Source of the DNA: an uncultured Myxococcales bacterium
Lineage (GTDB): Bacteria; Myxococcota_A; Bradymonadia; Bradymonadales; Bradymonadaceae
Length of the DNA stretch: 11,770 nt
Assembly (NCBI GenBank): GCA_913058025.1
Contig: CAJXPN010000043.1
Location: 1-11,770 of the forward strand
Reading direction: 5' to 3'
The notes beneath the pieces are model-generated. The model ran no database searches, was not told the DNA's origin, and worked only from the letters and a program-made list of their open reading frames with translations. The position numbers were made by a program, and so were the translations under genes. Below, piece after piece: positions 5,803 to 11,770 of the stretch; positions within the stretch are counted from its first letter, which is position 1, and each line of letters opens with the position of its first letter.

Positions 5803-7482
5803 TCACTCCTTGATGACGCGGCGCTCGGTCGGCGACGTGAGCGGCGAGTTCGCCCTGACGAAGACCTCGAGAGCCTCCAGGTCGACGACGCCGCCCTGGC
5901 GGTCGGTACCGGCCGTGAAGCCCGCGAAGCCATCCCCGCCGTCGGCGAGGAAGCTGTTCACCGTGACGCGGTAGCTGGTCGCGTCGTCGATCGGCGCGCC
6001 CTCGAACGTCACCGACTTCAACCTCGGCTCGCCCTCACTCCACGTGTAGGAGAGCCCGCCCGAAGGCTGGAGCAGGTAGTTGCGCCCTCCCTCCCGGAAC
6101 ATGCCCTGGAGCAGGCCGCGGAGCTGCGCCCCGGTCAGGGTCATCGTCACCAGCGTGTTCCCGAAGGGCTGCGTCGAGTGCAGGTCCTTGAAGGAGACCT
6201 CACCGTCGACGCCACCATCGGACGCCTCGAACACCAGGTCGGCGCGCACGCCGCCCGGGTTCATCAGCGCGATCTGCGCGCCGCCGACCTCGGGCGCGCG
6301 CGTCGCGGCGAGCTGGGCGTCGGCGATGAGCACACCCAGCGGCATCTGGCCCTGTTCGTCGGCCCCGCGCAGCACGTCTGCCGTCTGCGTCCCCACCGGC
6401 TTGTCCGCCAGCGGCGCCACGAGCGTCCTGTAGCGGTCGATGTGCGCCGCGACCGCCGCGTCCATCTCCACGTCGCGGGTCACCGCGACGTTGCGCGCGA
6501 CCTTCGACACGACGTCGCCCGTCCTGGGGTCGACCTTCAGGTCGATCTCGGTGAGCACTCGGCCGTACGACTTCGCGCTCGTGACGATGCGGCCCTCGAG
6601 CTCGCAGTTGTACGCCTGGTGCGTATGGCCCGTGACCATGACGTCGACGGCCGGGTCGAGCCCGGCGTTGATCTCGACGATGGGACCCGAGATTCCCGGG
6701 CAGTCGTTCACGTCCTCGAGCTTGGCTTCAGGGTAGCCGCCCTCGTGGACCATCACCACGATCGCCTCGACGCCCTGCTCCTTGAGCTCGGCCACCGACG
6801 CGTTGATCGCCTCGACCTCGTCCTGGAACCTCACCGACGCGACCGCCGTCGGCGTCACCGCCGCGGGCGTGCCCTCGAGCGTGAGCCCGATGAACCCGAC
6901 CTTCACGCCGTCGAACGTGCGGACCTGATAGGCCGGGAAGAGTCGCTCGTCGGTCTCCCTGACGAAGACGTTGGCCGCGAGGAACTGGAAGGCCGCGCCC
7001 TCGTAGGTGTCCTTGCCCTGGCAGCCGTCCTCGGGGTGGCAGCCGCCCGCCTGGAGGCGGCGCAGCTCGTCGACGCCCTCGTCGAACTCGTGGTTGCCCA
7101 CGGCCACGAGGTCGACCTTCATCAGGTTCATCGCCTCCACGGTCGGCTCGTCGTGAAAGAGCGCCGAGATCAGGGGGCTCGCGCCCACCAGATCCCCCGC
7201 GCACACCACGACCGTGTTCGCGTTCTCGGCGCGCATCGCGCTCAGGTGCGCCGCGAACGCGTCGAGGCCGCCGGCCTCCACGCGCTCGCCCTTCACCTTA
7301 ACCTTCCCGCTCGGGCCCTCCATGTGGCCGTGCAGGTCGTTGAACGCGACGATCTTGACGGCCACGGGCTCGGTCGAGCCCTCGACGACAACCTTCTTGT
7401 CGTCCTCCTTGGCGCCTGTTCCCGTACATCCCGCGAGCGCCACGCACACCGCGAGCGCGCCTACCTTACCGAACATCTTCAT
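5803..7482 (-). CDS. Lipoprotein 5'-nucleotidase / metallophosphatase (UshA-like, two domains)
   Basis: A 559-residue predicted lipoprotein: lipobox LAGC with Cys19, then a charged linker. The N-terminal calcineurin-like metallophosphoesterase domain has all the expected metal and catalytic motifs: FNDLHGH (Asp49, His51), AGDLVG (Asp97), GNHEFD (Asn130, His131), MVHEGG (His246) and TGHTHQ (His286, His288). The C-terminal 5'-nucleotidase domain shows NPGGVRADL (408-416), QPFGNTLV (from 438) and NSFLADGGDGF (509-519), which carries substrate-binding aromatics in UshA. The length is normal for the family. It should hydrolyse nucleoside monophosphates, and perhaps 2',3'-cyclic nucleotides or UDP-sugars, outside the cytoplasm to release nucleoside and phosphate. 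The GGCHPEDGC stretch (146-154) gives a likely disulfide, as I recall from related actinobacterial enzymes. The ATG at 7482 has AGGAG 5 nt upstream. It lies 18 bp after the sugar kinase gene and is probably in its operon. Confidence 0.95.
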   Translation of the reverse strand: MKMFGKVGALAVCVALAGCTGTGAKEDDKKVVVEGSTEPVAVKIVAFNDLHGHMEGPSGKVKVKGERVEAGGLDAFAAHLSAMRAENANTVVVCAGDLVGASPLISALFHDEPTVEAMNLMKVDLVAVGNHEFDEGVDELRRLQAGGCHPEDGCQGKDTYEGAAFQFLAANVFVRETDERLFPAYQVRTFDGVKVGFIGLTLEGTPAAVTPTAVASVRFQDEVEAINASVAELKEQGVEAIVVMVHEGGYPEAKLEDVNDCPGISGPIVEINAGLDPAVDVMVTGHTHQAYNCELEGRIVTSAKSYGRVLTEIDLKVDPRTGDVVSKVARNVAVTRDVEMDAAVAAHIDRYRTLVAPLADKPVGTQTADVLRGADEQGQMPLGVLIADAQLAATRAPEVGGAQIALMNPGGVRADLVFEASDGGVDGEVSFKDLHSTQPFGNTLVTMTLTGAQLRGLLQGMFREGGRNYLLQPSGGLSYTWSEGEPRLKSVTFEGAPIDDATSYRVTVNSFLADGGDGFAGFTAGTDRQGGVVDLEALEVFVRANSPLTSPTERRVIKE

Positions 7483-7500
7483 CTCGACTCCTCTTGGGTC

Positions 7501-8502
7501 TCACGGCGCGCTCGCGCCCCAGTTCACGTCCGACTCGTACGGCAGCCCAGGCGTCGCGCCGAGGTGCGCGCACGTCCTCGAGCCCACGAAGCACCCCACA
7601 GCGAGCGCGCGCGCCCACCGCTCCTCGCCCCAGCCGCCCAGCGCATCCCTCAACGGGACGTCGCCGTCGGGCTCCTGGCGGCACATCGACGCGAGCAGCC
7701 CCGCGACGAAGCCGTCCCCAGCCCCCGTCGTGTCCACGACCTCGACGGGCCACGCCTCGGCGCTCGCCTCGACGATCCCGCCGCCCGTCGACCGCGCGAT
7801 CACGCGCGCGCCTCCGTCCGCGTGCGTCGTCACGAGCGCGCGCGCCCCTGAGAGGTCTCGCTCCCACAACACCTGCGCGCCGTCGCCCCGCGAGAGCAGC
7901 TCGAGCTCCTCGTCGTTCAGCTTGATGATGTCCGCCTGCTTCACCATCTCCATGCAGCACGCCCACATCTCGTCAGTGTCCGACCACAGGTGCTCGCGCA
8001 CGTTCGGGTCCACGAGCACCAGGCCGCAGCGCTCTCGCGCGAGCTCCAGCGCGCGCATCGCGACCGCACGCGGCCCGGGCGTCAGGAGCTGGTTCGTCCC
8101 GAAGAGCGCCGCGCGCGCCCGTCCGATGAGCTCCGCGTCCAGGTCGCTCATCGCCATGAACTGATCGGCGGACGGCCCCTGCATCCCCGTGAAGCTGCGC
8201 TCCCCGTCGTGGCGCAGGCTCACGAACGTCATCCCCGTCATCGCCTCGCGCGTCGTCGTCACGAGCTCGACGTCCACGCCCTCGCCCTCGATCGCCTCCC
8301 GCAGGAACTGACCGAACTCGTCCTCACCCACCTTGCACATCAGCCCCGAGCGCAGGCCCAGCCGCGCCAGCCCCACCGACACGTTCCCGGGCGCGCCCCC
8401 CACGACCTTGTGAAACCTCGACACGTCCCGCAAGCGCCCGCGCTCCTCGGGCAACATGTCCACGATCGTCTCCCCCACACACAACACGTCCAGCGCTCGC
8501 AT
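7501..8502 (-). CDS. PfkB-family carbohydrate kinase (fructokinase/ribokinase-like)
   Basis: A cytoplasmic ATP-dependent sugar kinase of 333 residues, the usual length for the family. The glycine-rich PfkB signature 1 region is VVGGAPGNVSVGLARLG (33-49). The substrate-lid region is followed by DPNVRE (165-170) and KLNDEE (194-199). Signature 2 is DTTGAGDGFVAGLL (257-270) with the catalytic base Asp263 and the anion-hole GAGD. The GGAPGNV form resembles fructokinases more than adenosine kinases, but substrate cannot be fixed from sequence alone. The ATG at 8502 is preferred over an upstream in-frame ATG at 8595 because it begins directly with the first strand of the fold (RALDVLCVGETIVDML) and has AGGA 7 nt upstream. 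It is the first gene of a two-gene unit with the nucleotidase, 18 bp downstream. A 218-bp divergent region separates it from the small gene at 8721. Confidence 0.93.
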   Translation of the reverse strand: MRALDVLCVGETIVDMLPEERGRLRDVSRFHKVVGGAPGNVSVGLARLGLRSGLMCKVGEDEFGQFLREAIEGEGVDVELVTTTREAMTGMTFVSLRHDGERSFTGMQGPSADQFMAMSDLDAELIGRARAALFGTNQLLTPGPRAVAMRALELARERCGLVLVDPNVREHLWSDTDEMWACCMEMVKQADIIKLNDEELELLSRGDGAQVLWERDLSGARALVTTHADGGARVIARSTGGGIVEASAEAWPVEVVDTTGAGDGFVAGLLASMCRQEPDGDVPLRDALGGWGEERWARALAVGCFVGSRTCAHLGATPGLPYESDVNWGASAP

Positions 8503-8638
8503 AGCTCGATCCTTTGGTCCGTCGTTTCGCGCACGCGGCGCCGCCGCCACACGGGATCTAGCATCTTCCTGGCGCGCCCGAAACCGTCCGTTCATGCTCG
8601 CGATACGATCAGAATCATGCTCGCCGCGGGCCGTCTCG

Positions 8639-8667
8639 TTTACAAGTTCGACTCGCGCGGGTTAACG
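8639..8667 (+). promoter_or_regulatory. Candidate promoter for the small gene and recO
   Basis: TTTACA (8639-8644, five of six bases of the -35 consensus) is followed after 17 nt by TTAACG, a poor -10; the offset TAACGT is slightly better. The position is right for a leader of about 45 nt before the ATG at 8721. Base composition here is more AT-rich than in the flanking genes. This is a tentative call. Confidence 0.32.
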
Positions 8668-8720
8668 TCATCGTCCTCAATCGACAGGATCGAGGCCAAC
8701 TCCCACGCCAGGATGAGAAG

Positions 8721-9173
8721 ATGTCGTACCTGAAAGAGCGCCTCGCAGAGGCCGATCGAAAGACCGTGATCGCCGACACCGTCAAGCTCATCGACGAGGA
8801 GGTCGCGAGCAAGGGCGGCCTGAGCGGAGTCGCGCTCAAGGGCGGCTACAAGGTCGTCAAGAAGCTCAAGAATGGGCGCATGATCGACAAGGCCGTCGAC
8901 ATGCTCCTCGACGACTTCACCGACGCCCTCTCGCCGCTCCACGACAGCTACCGCGAGCAGGACGCCAAGACCACGTTCTCCAGCTACCTCCAGTCCAACG
9001 ATCGCGCAGCCTCCGACGCGCTGCTCTCGATCACCGACGAGAAGGCCAAGCGCGCCGAGAGCAAGGTCGTCGCGTCGACCTACAAGAAACTGCGCGGCCA
9101 GGCCGAGAAGCACGTCAAGGACGCGCTCCCCGGCGTCGGCCGGCTCATCGAGCGCCACGTCCCACAGGACTGA
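8721..9173 (+). CDS. Small conserved helical protein, DUF6918-like
   Basis: A 150-residue cytoplasmic protein with no signal peptide or membrane segment, rich in Lys, Asp and Ala, and predicted from its pattern to be almost wholly helical. The order of blocks KTVIADTVKLIDEEVASKGGLSG, GYKVVKKL, MLLDDFTDALSPL, DALLSITDEKAKR and AEKHVKDALPGVGRLIERHV matches a family I remember as DUF6918, common in actinobacteria; the number is from memory and the function is unknown. The start is supported by AGGA 7 nt upstream of the ATG. It lies 43 bp upstream of recO on the same strand with no terminator between them, so it is probably co-transcribed with recO. There is no obvious catalytic residue set; a scaffold or binding role is possible but unsupported. 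Confidence 0.85.
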   Translation: MSYLKERLAEADRKTVIADTVKLIDEEVASKGGLSGVALKGGYKVVKKLKNGRMIDKAVDMLLDDFTDALSPLHDSYREQDAKTTFSSYLQSNDRAASDALLSITDEKAKRAESKVVASTYKKLRGQAEKHVKDALPGVGRLIERHVPQD

Positions 9174-9216
9174 CGCGCTCGTGCGCCCCAGGCGCACACC
9201 ACGAGAGGACCCTGTC

Positions 9217-9981
9217 ATGGCTCAGAAAGAAAAGATCGACGCCTTCGTCCTGCGCTCCATCAACTACGCAGAGCGCGACGTCATCGTCACACTCCTCTCA
9301 TCCCAGTACGGCCGCGTCTCCGCGCTCGCCAAGAACGCGCGCACCTCGAAGCGCTTCCCCGGCGGCCTCCACCTCTTCCGAAAGGTCGAGGCCATCATCG
9401 AGCGCAAGCCACAACGCGGCACCGCCGTCTTCGTCGAGATGCGCGTCCTCCGTGACTTCCCCAACATCGAGTCCAGCTACGACGCCATCGTCATCGGCTC
9501 GTACGCCACCGAGCTCATGCGCGAGGTCTCCCGTGAGGACGTCGAGAGCCCCGAGCTCGTCGGCCTCCTCGAGTCCTTCTACGCCGAGCTCGACGAGCTC
9601 GGCACCGACCTCCAGACCCTCGAGACCATCCTCCACCACTACGAGCTCCGCCTCCTCGGCCTCGCCGGCACCCACCCCTCCCTCTGGAAGTGCCACCGCT
9701 GCGGCCTCGCCCACGACGACTTCGACAAGCTCCAGTGCTCCCGCTCCGGCGAGGGCCTGCTCTGCTCCTCCTGCCGCCGCCCGGGGGAGGCCGTCGGCAT
9801 GATCGAGCGCGACACCCTGAGCACCCTCCAGTACTACGACCGCCCCGAGATCGGCGCCCCCGACTCCGTCCTCATGCCCGACATCCGCCGCCAGGCTCGC
9901 CGCGTCCTCGACAACTCCTTCAAGCTCCTGCTCCTCAAGGACCTCAAGAGCCGCCCCATGCTCGACACCGTGCTCACCTGA
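9217..9981 (+). CDS. recO: DNA repair protein RecO
   Basis: The recombination mediator of the RecFOR pathway: it binds SSB-coated single-stranded DNA with RecR, loads RecA at gaps, and can anneal complementary strands. It has 254 residues, normal for RecO. The N-terminal OB-fold is seen in KIDAFVLRSINYAERDVIVTLLSSQYGRVSALAKNAR, with the conserved G-K-A-R-like basic segment and FPGGLHLF. A helical region follows, then a zinc-binding module with Cys159/Cys162 (CHRC) and Cys183/Cys186 (CSSC), plus an extra Cys174. The last part is helical, ending in KDLKSRPMLDTVL, which matches the usual RecO ending (R-x-L-x-S). The ATG at 9217 is chosen over a GTG at 9181 in the same frame: AGAGGA lies 8 nt upstream of the ATG, and the family's N-terminus starts here. 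It probably shares a transcript with the small gene upstream. Confidence 0.95.
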   Translation: MAQKEKIDAFVLRSINYAERDVIVTLLSSQYGRVSALAKNARTSKRFPGGLHLFRKVEAIIERKPQRGTAVFVEMRVLRDFPNIESSYDAIVIGSYATELMREVSREDVESPELVGLLESFYAELDELGTDLQTLETILHHYELRLLGLAGTHPSLWKCHRCGLAHDDFDKLQCSRSGEGLLCSSCRRPGEAVGMIERDTLSTLQYYDRPEIGAPDSVLMPDIRRQARRVLDNSFKLLLLKDLKSRPMLDTVLT

Positions 9982-9996
9982 GGCGCCGCCTCAGGT
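9976..9996. terminator. Hairpin between convergent recO and the EEP gene
   Basis: ACCTGAGGCG (9976-9985) and CGCCTCAGGT (9987-9996) are exact reverse complements around one base, so the realistic structure is an 8-bp stem with a 5-nt loop. It includes the recO stop codon and ends 4 bp before the stop of the opposing gene at 10001. No T-run follows on either strand, so this is a candidate two-way terminator or 3'-end stabiliser, not a textbook one. Confidence 0.4.
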
Positions 9997-10000
9997 CACC

Positions 10001-11107
10001 TCACGTCGACCCACGGACCCCCACGATCGGCGCGTGGTCCGACAACGACATCGTCTCCACCTCGCCCTCACCTCTCCCCTGCAGCGTGCCGCCCTCGAGC
10101 CACGGCGAGTCCGAGAACAGGTAGTCGATCTTGCGGTTGTAGAAGTGGCGCCCGGAGGACGAGTGGGTCTGGAACGGCGCGTTGTCGCGCGCGTACTCCT
10201 CGAGCCCCACGACGGGATGAAGCGCCTCGTACGCCGGCACGAGCAGGTCCTCCTGGCCCCGGAAGTCCCCCGCGTCGAAGTCGGTGTCCTCCGACGCGAC
10301 ATCCGGGAACCCCGCCCACCGCGCGCTCCCGGGCGGCAGGGCGTTCAGATCTGCCCCCAACACGAGCCCCTCTCCACCAGAGCGAATTCGCGCACACTCA
10401 CGCAGCACGGCGTCGAGCTGCGCGCGCTTGACCTCGCCGCCGCCGAACGCCGAGAGGTGCGTGCACAGCGCCCAGAAGCCCCGGCGACCGGGGATCGCGA
10501 GCCGCGCACGGAGCAGGCAGCGCTTCAGATAGAAGTACTGCACGACGCCAGACTGGTCCTGAATCAACGGCAGCGCCACGCGCTCGGCGAGCACCAAGGG
10601 ATAGCGCGACAGGATCGCGTTGCCCGAATCCACACGGCCCACGCCGTCCGAGGGGATGAAGCGCGCGCGCCACTGCGACCCGTACGCCGCGAACCCGAGC
10701 CCAGACGCCCGCGCGAGGTACGCGAGCTGATCGACCCCGGCGACCCGGTCCGATCCGCGGTCCACCTCCTGGAGCATCACCACGTCGGGATCGACCCGCC
10801 GTATCATCGCCGCGAGCTGCTCGAGGTTCCCCAACACCTCGGCCTCGTTCATGCGCACGCGGTCTCCGTGGCCGTCGAAGAAGAAGTCGATGCGTCCGCC
10901 GCCGAACTTGACGTTCCAGGTCATCACACGCAGGGTGTCCGACCCCTTCGAGGGCGAGCGCGCGCCTGGCGCGCGCCAGATCTCGGCGGGCTCGCGCGAC
11001 CTGAACGTCGCGCCCATGGGATCGCGTGACCAGAGCAGATGCGACGCCCACCGACCTGCCTTGCCGTCGGAGATCTTGCGCGCGAGAGCGCGTACGTTCA
11101 GAGCCAC
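10001..11107 (-). CDS. Endonuclease/exonuclease/phosphatase (DNase I-fold) family protein
   Basis: A 368-residue member of the EEP superfamily, which hydrolyses phosphodiester or phosphomonoester bonds in nucleic acids, phosphoinositides or sphingomyelin. The catalytic set is complete: TWNVKFG (Asn65), VVMLQEVD (Glu114), SGNAILSRYPL (161-171), CTHLSAFGG (His217), GADLNALP (Asp253, Asn255), RKIDYLFS (Asp328) and LSDHAPIVG (Asp357, His358). The substrate cannot be told from these motifs. The start is GTG at 11107, supported by AGGAGG 8 nt upstream. It yields about 58 basic residues before the first core strand, longer than usual, with neither a clear signal peptide nor a membrane segment. An internal ATG at codon 31 has no comparable ribosome site that I noticed. 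The gene is divergent from the P-loop gene at 11226 (118 bp apart) and convergent with recO. Confidence 0.92.
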   Translation of the reverse strand: MALNVRALARKISDGKAGRWASHLLWSRDPMGATFRSREPAEIWRAPGARSPSKGSDTLRVMTWNVKFGGGRIDFFFDGHGDRVRMNEAEVLGNLEQLAAMIRRVDPDVVMLQEVDRGSDRVAGVDQLAYLARASGLGFAAYGSQWRARFIPSDGVGRVDSGNAILSRYPLVLAERVALPLIQDQSGVVQYFYLKRCLLRARLAIPGRRGFWALCTHLSAFGGGEVKRAQLDAVLRECARIRSGGEGLVLGADLNALPPGSARWAGFPDVASEDTDFDAGDFRGQEDLLVPAYEALHPVVGLEEYARDNAPFQTHSSSGRHFYNRKIDYLFSDSPWLEGGTLQGRGEGEVETMSLSDHAPIVGVRGST

Positions 11108-11225
11108 CTCGGAGACCTCCTCACGGGCTCGACGCGCCCACCATGGCGCGTCCTGGGAAGGCCTCGCACTCTACGCGCGCGCTCCCCGAGCGCAAGCCGA
11201 CTCGCCCATGAGGAGGGCCACGCCG

Positions 11226-11770
11226 ATGACACACGAACACACGCCCACCCTCGAGAAGATCGTCGTCGTGGGGACCTCCGGCTCGGGCAAGACCACGCTC
11301 GCCGCAGCCCTCGCTGACGCGCTGAGCGCCGAGCACGTCGAGCTCGACGCGCTCTTCTGGGGCCCGAACTGGACCCCGAGGCCCTACGAAGAGGTCGACG
11401 TCGCGCTCGACGAGCGCCTCGCCTCGCCTCGCTGGGTCATCGACGGGAATTACTCGCGCTTCCAGCCCATGTTATGGTCGCGCGCAGACACGATCATCTG
11501 GCTCAACTACTCCTTCCCGCTGACCATGAGACGCATCATCACGCGCACCGCGCGGCGCGCGCTGCTCCGCGAGACGCTCTGGTCTGGCAACCGCGAGACG
11601 CTCTCCAAGGCGCTCTCGCGCGACTCCATCATCCTGTGGTCGGCGAGCACGTGGGCTCGCCGACGACGCGAATACCCGGAGAAAGCACGCGCGCTACGCG
11701 GCGCGTGCTTCGTCGAGCTCGAACACCCGCGCGAGGCCGACGGCGTCCTCGCGCTCGCGCGCGCCAAGGG
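11226..11770 (+). CDS. P-loop kinase-like protein, FlaR/adenylate-kinase-related (partial, C-terminus beyond right edge)
   Basis: 181 codons are visible and the frame is still open at the window end, so no stop can be given. It begins MTHEHTPTLEKIVVVGTSGSG, with Walker A GTSGSGKTT at residues 16-24 (Lys22). ELDALFWGPNWTP, RWVIDGNYS and ADTIIWLNYSFPLTMRRIITRT follow, the order of blocks seen in the small P-loop proteins annotated as adenylate kinase-like or DNA topology modulation protein FlaR. Members are usually 170-200 residues, so only a short C-terminal piece is probably missing. The name FlaR is historical and the true substrate is unknown. The ATG at 11226 has an excellent AGGAGGG 8 nt upstream; an in-frame ATG at 11208 overlaps that site and is less likely. 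It is divergent from the EEP gene and not obviously linked to it. Confidence 0.88.
   Translation, partial: MTHEHTPTLEKIVVVGTSGSGKTTLAAALADALSAEHVELDALFWGPNWTPRPYEEVDVALDERLASPRWVIDGNYSRFQPMLWSRADTIIWLNYSFPLTMRRIITRTARRALLRETLWSGNRETLSKALSRDSIILWSASTWARRRREYPEKARALRGACFVELEHPREADGVLALARAK

Noticed and set aside
6178..7851. Open frame of 557 codons on the plus strand across the nucleotidase and part of the kinase
   Set aside because: It spans two genes with complete catalytic motifs on the other strand, and its own product is His/Arg/Val-rich without any recognisable domain.
7990..8733. Plus-strand frame across the kinase start and the intergenic region
   Set aside because: It is mostly antisense to the PfkB gene and its Arg/His-rich product shows no family features. 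Its end overlaps the well-supported small gene at 8721.
10955..10982. Alternating GCGCGC-rich self-complementary stretch within the EEP gene
   Set aside because: It encodes an ordinary Arg/Ala/Pro/Ser linker and is expected from strong GC third-position bias, so I do not treat it as a regulatory hairpin.
10034..11029. Plus-strand frame of 331 codons opposite the EEP gene
   Set aside because: It is antisense to a gene with every catalytic EEP motif; its product is an Arg/His-rich shadow.
1..11770. CRISPR arrays, tRNA or rRNA genes, insertion sequences, toxin-antitoxin or phage-defence genes
   Set aside because: I looked for regularly spaced repeats, cloverleaf-like segments, transposase motifs with flanking inverted repeats, and small paired genes, and saw none.

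Overview
This is GC-rich DNA (roughly two-thirds G+C by eye, with strong G/C third-position bias) that is tightly packed with genes. It looks like a chromosomal fragment from a Gram-negative bacterium that makes many lipoproteins. A myxobacterium (Myxococcota, perhaps Polyangiales-like) is my best guess from codon style and gene content; this is inference, since there is no rRNA or other marker for a firm placement.

Layout. On the minus strand, reading from 4196 down to 1, lie two tandem paralogous large lipoproteins of a DUF3352-like type (4196-2493 and 2346-622). They are followed by the N-terminal two thirds of a LolD/MacB-type ABC ATPase that runs off the left edge (488-1). Strong hairpins separate these three genes: a clear intrinsic terminator with a T-tract at 2395-2427, and a perfect 23-bp stem at 539-590 with a second small hairpin beside it. 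Divergent from them on the plus strand is a lipoprotein of unknown function (4447-5799). It meets, with only three bases between stop codons, a minus-strand pair: a PfkB-family sugar kinase (8502-7501) followed 18 bp later by a lipoprotein 5'-nucleotidase/metallophosphatase (7482-5803). Next on the plus strand come a small DUF6918-like protein (8721-9173) and the recombination mediator RecO (9217-9981). RecO converges on a minus-strand endonuclease/exonuclease/phosphatase-fold protein (11107-10001, GTG start). The right edge holds the N-terminal 181 codons of a FlaR/adenylate-kinase-like P-loop protein (from 11226, plus strand), still open at the window end.

How the genes may work together. 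Four consecutive genes (622-7482, on both strands) encode proteins with lipobox signal peptides, next to an ATPase of the family that includes the lipoprotein-release factor LolD. This is an envelope-flavoured neighbourhood, although nothing proves a functional link. The kinase and nucleotidase are probably co-transcribed. RecO is the one clear housekeeping function. I see no tRNA, rRNA, CRISPR, IS element, phage gene or toxin-antitoxin pair. No gene-free stretch exceeds 300 bases; the longest are 4197-4446 and 8503-8720, both divergent promoter regions. I do not find convincing evidence of a wholly new system. The most unusual items are the tandem lipoprotein paralogues with their terminators, and the orphan lipoprotein at 4447-5799.
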